Assembly: GCA_963932955.1 (NCBI GenBank)
Contig: CAWVRK010000012.1
Coordinates: forward strand, 1-54,550
Reading direction: 5' to 3'
Source: Flavicella sp963932955
GTDB lineage: Bacteria > Bacteroidota > Bacteroidia > Flavobacteriales > Flavobacteriaceae
DNA: 54,550 bases
Shown: positions 52,693 through 54,550 of the stretch, in pieces
Layout of the letters: each line of letters starts with the position of its first letter
Numbering within the stretch: position 1 is the first letter of the stretch
Made by a program: the position numbers and the translations under genes
The notes under the pieces: generated by a model
What the model was told of the DNA's origin: nothing
The model's input: the letters and a program-made list of their open reading frames with translations, nothing else
Database searches by the model: none

Positions 52693-53103
52693 ATGATAAC
52701 GACACGCTATACAATTGCTTTTCTATTGACCTCTTTGTTCTGTCAAGCTCAGATCACCGAACCTGAAGAAACTTTCGATGCAAATGCTCCTGCATTTAAA
52801 TTTGAAAAAGAAATCATTAATTATGGCAAAATTAAAAAAGACGCTGATGGAAAACGTTCGTTTGTGTTTACCAATACCGGAAACAGGCCCCTGATCATCG
52901 AAAACGTAAAAGGAAGTTGTGGATGTACCGTGCCCACCAAACCCGAAGCACCAATTATGCCCGGAGAAACGGGAACTATCAAAGTAAAATACGCCACCAA
53001 CCGCGTCGGACGCTTTTCCAAAACGGTGACCATTACATCCAATGCCTCTGAACCCAAAAAAGTGGTGCGCATCAAAGGCGAAGTCTTGGCTCCTAAAGAA
53101 TAA
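52693..53103 (+). CDS. DUF1573 domain-containing exported protein
   Basis: A 136-residue protein with a signal peptide (ITTRYTIAFLLTSLFCQAQ) followed by one immunoglobulin-like DUF1573 domain: FEKEIINYGKIKKDADGKR, FVFTNTGNRPLIIENVKGSCGC, VPTKPEAPIMPGETGTIKV and GRFSKTVTITSN. The paired cysteines in SCGC are a family mark. It probably lives in the periplasm and binds proteins. I begin at the ATG at 52693, since the earlier in-frame ATG adds non-signal sequence. A terminator follows. Confidence 0.9.
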   Translation: MITTRYTIAFLLTSLFCQAQITEPEETFDANAPAFKFEKEIINYGKIKKDADGKRSFVFTNTGNRPLIIENVKGSCGCTVPTKPEAPIMPGETGTIKVKYATNRVGRFSKTVTITSNASEPKKVVRIKGEVLAPKE

Positions 53104-53131
53104 AGAAGGATTTCATACAGATAACATTATT

Positions 53132-53165
53132 AAAAACCCTTTGCAAAAATATGCAAAGGGTTTTT
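53132..53165 (+). terminator. Terminator behind the DUF1573 gene
   Basis: A perfect stem of about 12 bp (arms aaaccctttgca and tgcaaagggttt) with a short A-rich loop is followed by a T run on the plus strand. It also sits behind the convergent GlmU-like gene. Confidence 0.9.
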
Positions 53166-53175
53166 TTGTTGTTTT

Positions 53176-54348
53176 TTACGAAGAAGATTTTATAATGAAC
53201 TCGTATACCGCTTCTAAAATTCGAGTGTCTACTTCTGTAAACACTTCCTTTTTAAGTGCGTACATTTTTGCGGCAGTTTCCTTTGCTTTGTCGAGTTGGA
53301 AAATTTGCTTCTGGGCGCCTGTACCCCATGAAAAAGAAGGATGACTTTTTTCAGGCGCACCATCCCCAAATATATTGGCACAGACTCCTACTACGGTTCC
53401 TGTATTAAAAGCAGTGTGGATGGCAGTAGTACAGTGATCTCCAATAAAAGAACCGCAAAACTGCTCTCCCGAAGCCTCAAGTTTAGCAGTAACTTCATTC
53501 CACAAAAAAACTTCACTCAAGGTGTTTTTCATATTGGAAACAGAAGTCCCCGCACCCAAATTGCACCAAGCTCCAATGACAGAATTCCCCAAATATCCAT
53601 GGTGACTTTTGTTAGAATTTTCAAAAATTACTGAATTTTTCACCTCACCGCCTACGGTGCATTTGGGGCCAATTGTGGTCGCCCCATAGAGTGTTGCTCC
53701 CATCTTTAAAACCGATTGTTCTCCCAATGAAAACGGGCCTCTGATGGATGTGTTCTCCATCACAACAGCATCTTTTCCAATATAGATTGGGCCGTAACTG
53801 GCATTTAAGGTTGCGTATTCCACCACAGCACCTTCTTCAATGAAAATGTTTTCAGGACAAAGTACACGGTTGGTTTTGGAAATGGTTTGCGAATTGCAAC
53901 CTGCCGTCAGCAATTCAAAATCCGCTCGCAAGGCCCAATCATTTTTTGCATACAAACAGGTCAATCCTTCCAAACGAACAAGAGGTGCTCTACATTCCAT
54001 GACATCGTAAGTGTCAAAATCTACAGCATTCTGATTGTCCATTGTATAAAAAGCGATGACCTCTTCACCACTTGCCAAAAGTTGGTTTTTCTTCAAAGAC
54101 TTTACTTGTGCTGCCAAAGAGGGAGTCGGCAATACGGCCGCATCTACAAACACATTTTGTTCCAGTTCTAACATTGGAAATTTTTCTTCCAAATAAGTTT
54201 CCGTAAGAATGGTTGCGGTGGTTCCTAGAAACAATTCCCACTTTTCTTTGATGGTTAAAATCCCAATGCGAAGCTCACAAACAGGTCGTGTGTAAGTAAA
54301 AGGCAACAGCTGATTGCGAACGGTGCCATCGTAGAGAATAATGTTCAT
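53176..54348 (-). CDS. GlmU-family putative sugar nucleotidyltransferase
   Basis: A 390-residue protein of the alternative GlmU family of Bacteroidota. The N-terminal half (ILYDGTVRNQLLPFTYTRPVCELRIGILTIKEKWE in parts) is a degenerate nucleotidyltransferase domain that lacks the usual LAAGxGTRM loop. The C-terminal half is a left-handed parallel beta helix of hexapeptide repeats (GPIYIGKDAVVMENTSIRGP, LGAGTSVSNMKN, HCTTAIHTAFNTGTVVGVCANIFG in parts). It probably makes or acetylates a nucleotide sugar such as UDP-GlcNAc for the wall or LPS; whether it replaces GlmU is not shown. Confidence 0.87.
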   Translation of the reverse strand: MNIILYDGTVRNQLLPFTYTRPVCELRIGILTIKEKWELFLGTTATILTETYLEEKFPMLELEQNVFVDAAVLPTPSLAAQVKSLKKNQLLASGEEVIAFYTMDNQNAVDFDTYDVMECRAPLVRLEGLTCLYAKNDWALRADFELLTAGCNSQTISKTNRVLCPENIFIEEGAVVEYATLNASYGPIYIGKDAVVMENTSIRGPFSLGEQSVLKMGATLYGATTIGPKCTVGGEVKNSVIFENSNKSHHGYLGNSVIGAWCNLGAGTSVSNMKNTLSEVFLWNEVTAKLEASGEQFCGSFIGDHCTTAIHTAFNTGTVVGVCANIFGDGAPEKSHPSFSWGTGAQKQIFQLDKAKETAAKMYALKKEVFTEVDTRILEAVYEFIIKSSS

Positions 54349-54464
54349 CTAGATAAATTTTAAAAGCAAAGGTATCGAAACACAAGTGCAATTGAAAATA
54401 ACGGTGTTGAATTGTTTTTTTTATGTATCTTTTGAGTCGTTTATCAGTTCACAAAGCCTCAAAT

Positions 54465-54550
54465 ATGATCCGTACCCTCTTTCCATTTATTTTGTTTTTT
54501 TTCACACTCCTCTTTACAGCGTGTTCCTCCTCTTCTTCTGAATCGGAAAC
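54465..54550 (+). CDS. Lipoprotein, N-terminal part (3' end outside window)
   Basis: The first 28 codons read MIRTLFPFILFFFTLLFTAC followed by five Ser and SESE-like residues, with no stop before the window end. A short basic N-terminus, a hydrophobic core and LLFTAC form a lipoprotein signal, and the acidic residues soon after the Cys could act as a surface-export signal of the Bacteroidota. The function is unknown because the rest is missing. Confidence 0.7.
   Translation, partial: MIRTLFPFILFFFTLLFTACSSSSSESE

Noticed and set aside
1..54550. CRISPR array, prophage, insertion sequence, toxin-antitoxin pair or biosynthetic gene cluster
   Set aside because: No regularly spaced repeats, transposase, phage structural genes or clustered secondary-metabolism enzymes were seen on either strand.

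Overview
The window looks like a chromosomal segment of a member of the family Flavobacteriaceae (Bacteroidota). The evidence is a C-terminal type IX secretion (T9SS) sorting domain at the left edge, a PorV/PorQ-type outer-membrane protein, bacillithiol synthesis (bshB1), lineage-typical families (DUF4290 beside murA, alternative GlmU, DUF2490/DUF4956/VTC), moderately AT-rich DNA, no evident Shine-Dalgarno sites, and promoters of the TTTG / TAnnTTTG type upstream of several genes. It is dense with housekeeping genes and shows no prophage, insertion sequence or CRISPR array.

Layout. 1-1.4 kb: the 3' end of a secreted T9SS cargo gene, then a gene-poor spacer with related palindromic repeats. 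1.4-9.8 kb: tRNA-His, redox genes (bshB1, glutathione peroxidase), a DUF2520 + KdsC pair, pcm, a Gfo/Idh/MocA oxidoreductase, an ABC ATPase, a DCC-family protein, a dicarboxylate/amino-acid symporter and an acyltransferase. 9.8-18 kb: divergent aroQ/xerD, glyA, a large FAD/Fe-S oxidoreductase, a membrane protein of unknown function and msrA. 18-24.3 kb: dnaX, interrupted by an 11-A run, then universal stress protein, SulP transporter, miaE and a TIGR02757 gene on the same strand. 24.3-34.5 kb: phosphotransferase, RluA-type pseudouridine synthase, PhnA, a tight polyphosphate-polymerase operon (VTC-DUF4956-DUF2490), a frameshifted GNAT gene, pssA, a YheT-like hydrolase, a PorV/PorQ-like protein and lnt. 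34.5-42.4 kb: aconitase, RNase P RNA, dnaJ-grpE, murA-DUF4290 and a polyphosphate-glucokinase-like ROK kinase. 42.4-54.5 kb: pyrG-yidC, an ABC-F ATPase, a methyltransferase-trmL pair, valS, DUF1573, a GlmU-like protein and the first codons of a lipoprotein.

Themes. Envelope building recurs (KdsC, PssA, Lnt, YidC, MurA, GlmU-like, PorV-like), as do redox defence and repair (bacillithiol, GPx, MsrA, Pcm) and RNA modification (MiaE, RluA-type, TrmL). A polyphosphate-making operon and a probable polyphosphate-using glucokinase lie about 13 kb apart.

The observations most worth a second look are: dnaX, where the A11 run splits a short gamma-like product from a -1-frame tau-like extension and both other frames stop at once; an ABC-F protein whose changes (Walker A of domain 2 and signature of domain 1) fall in the same composite ATP site; MurA with Asp in place of the catalytic Cys; and the repeat-bearing spacer at 1.0-1.35 kb. 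I did not find a clearly new multi-gene system.
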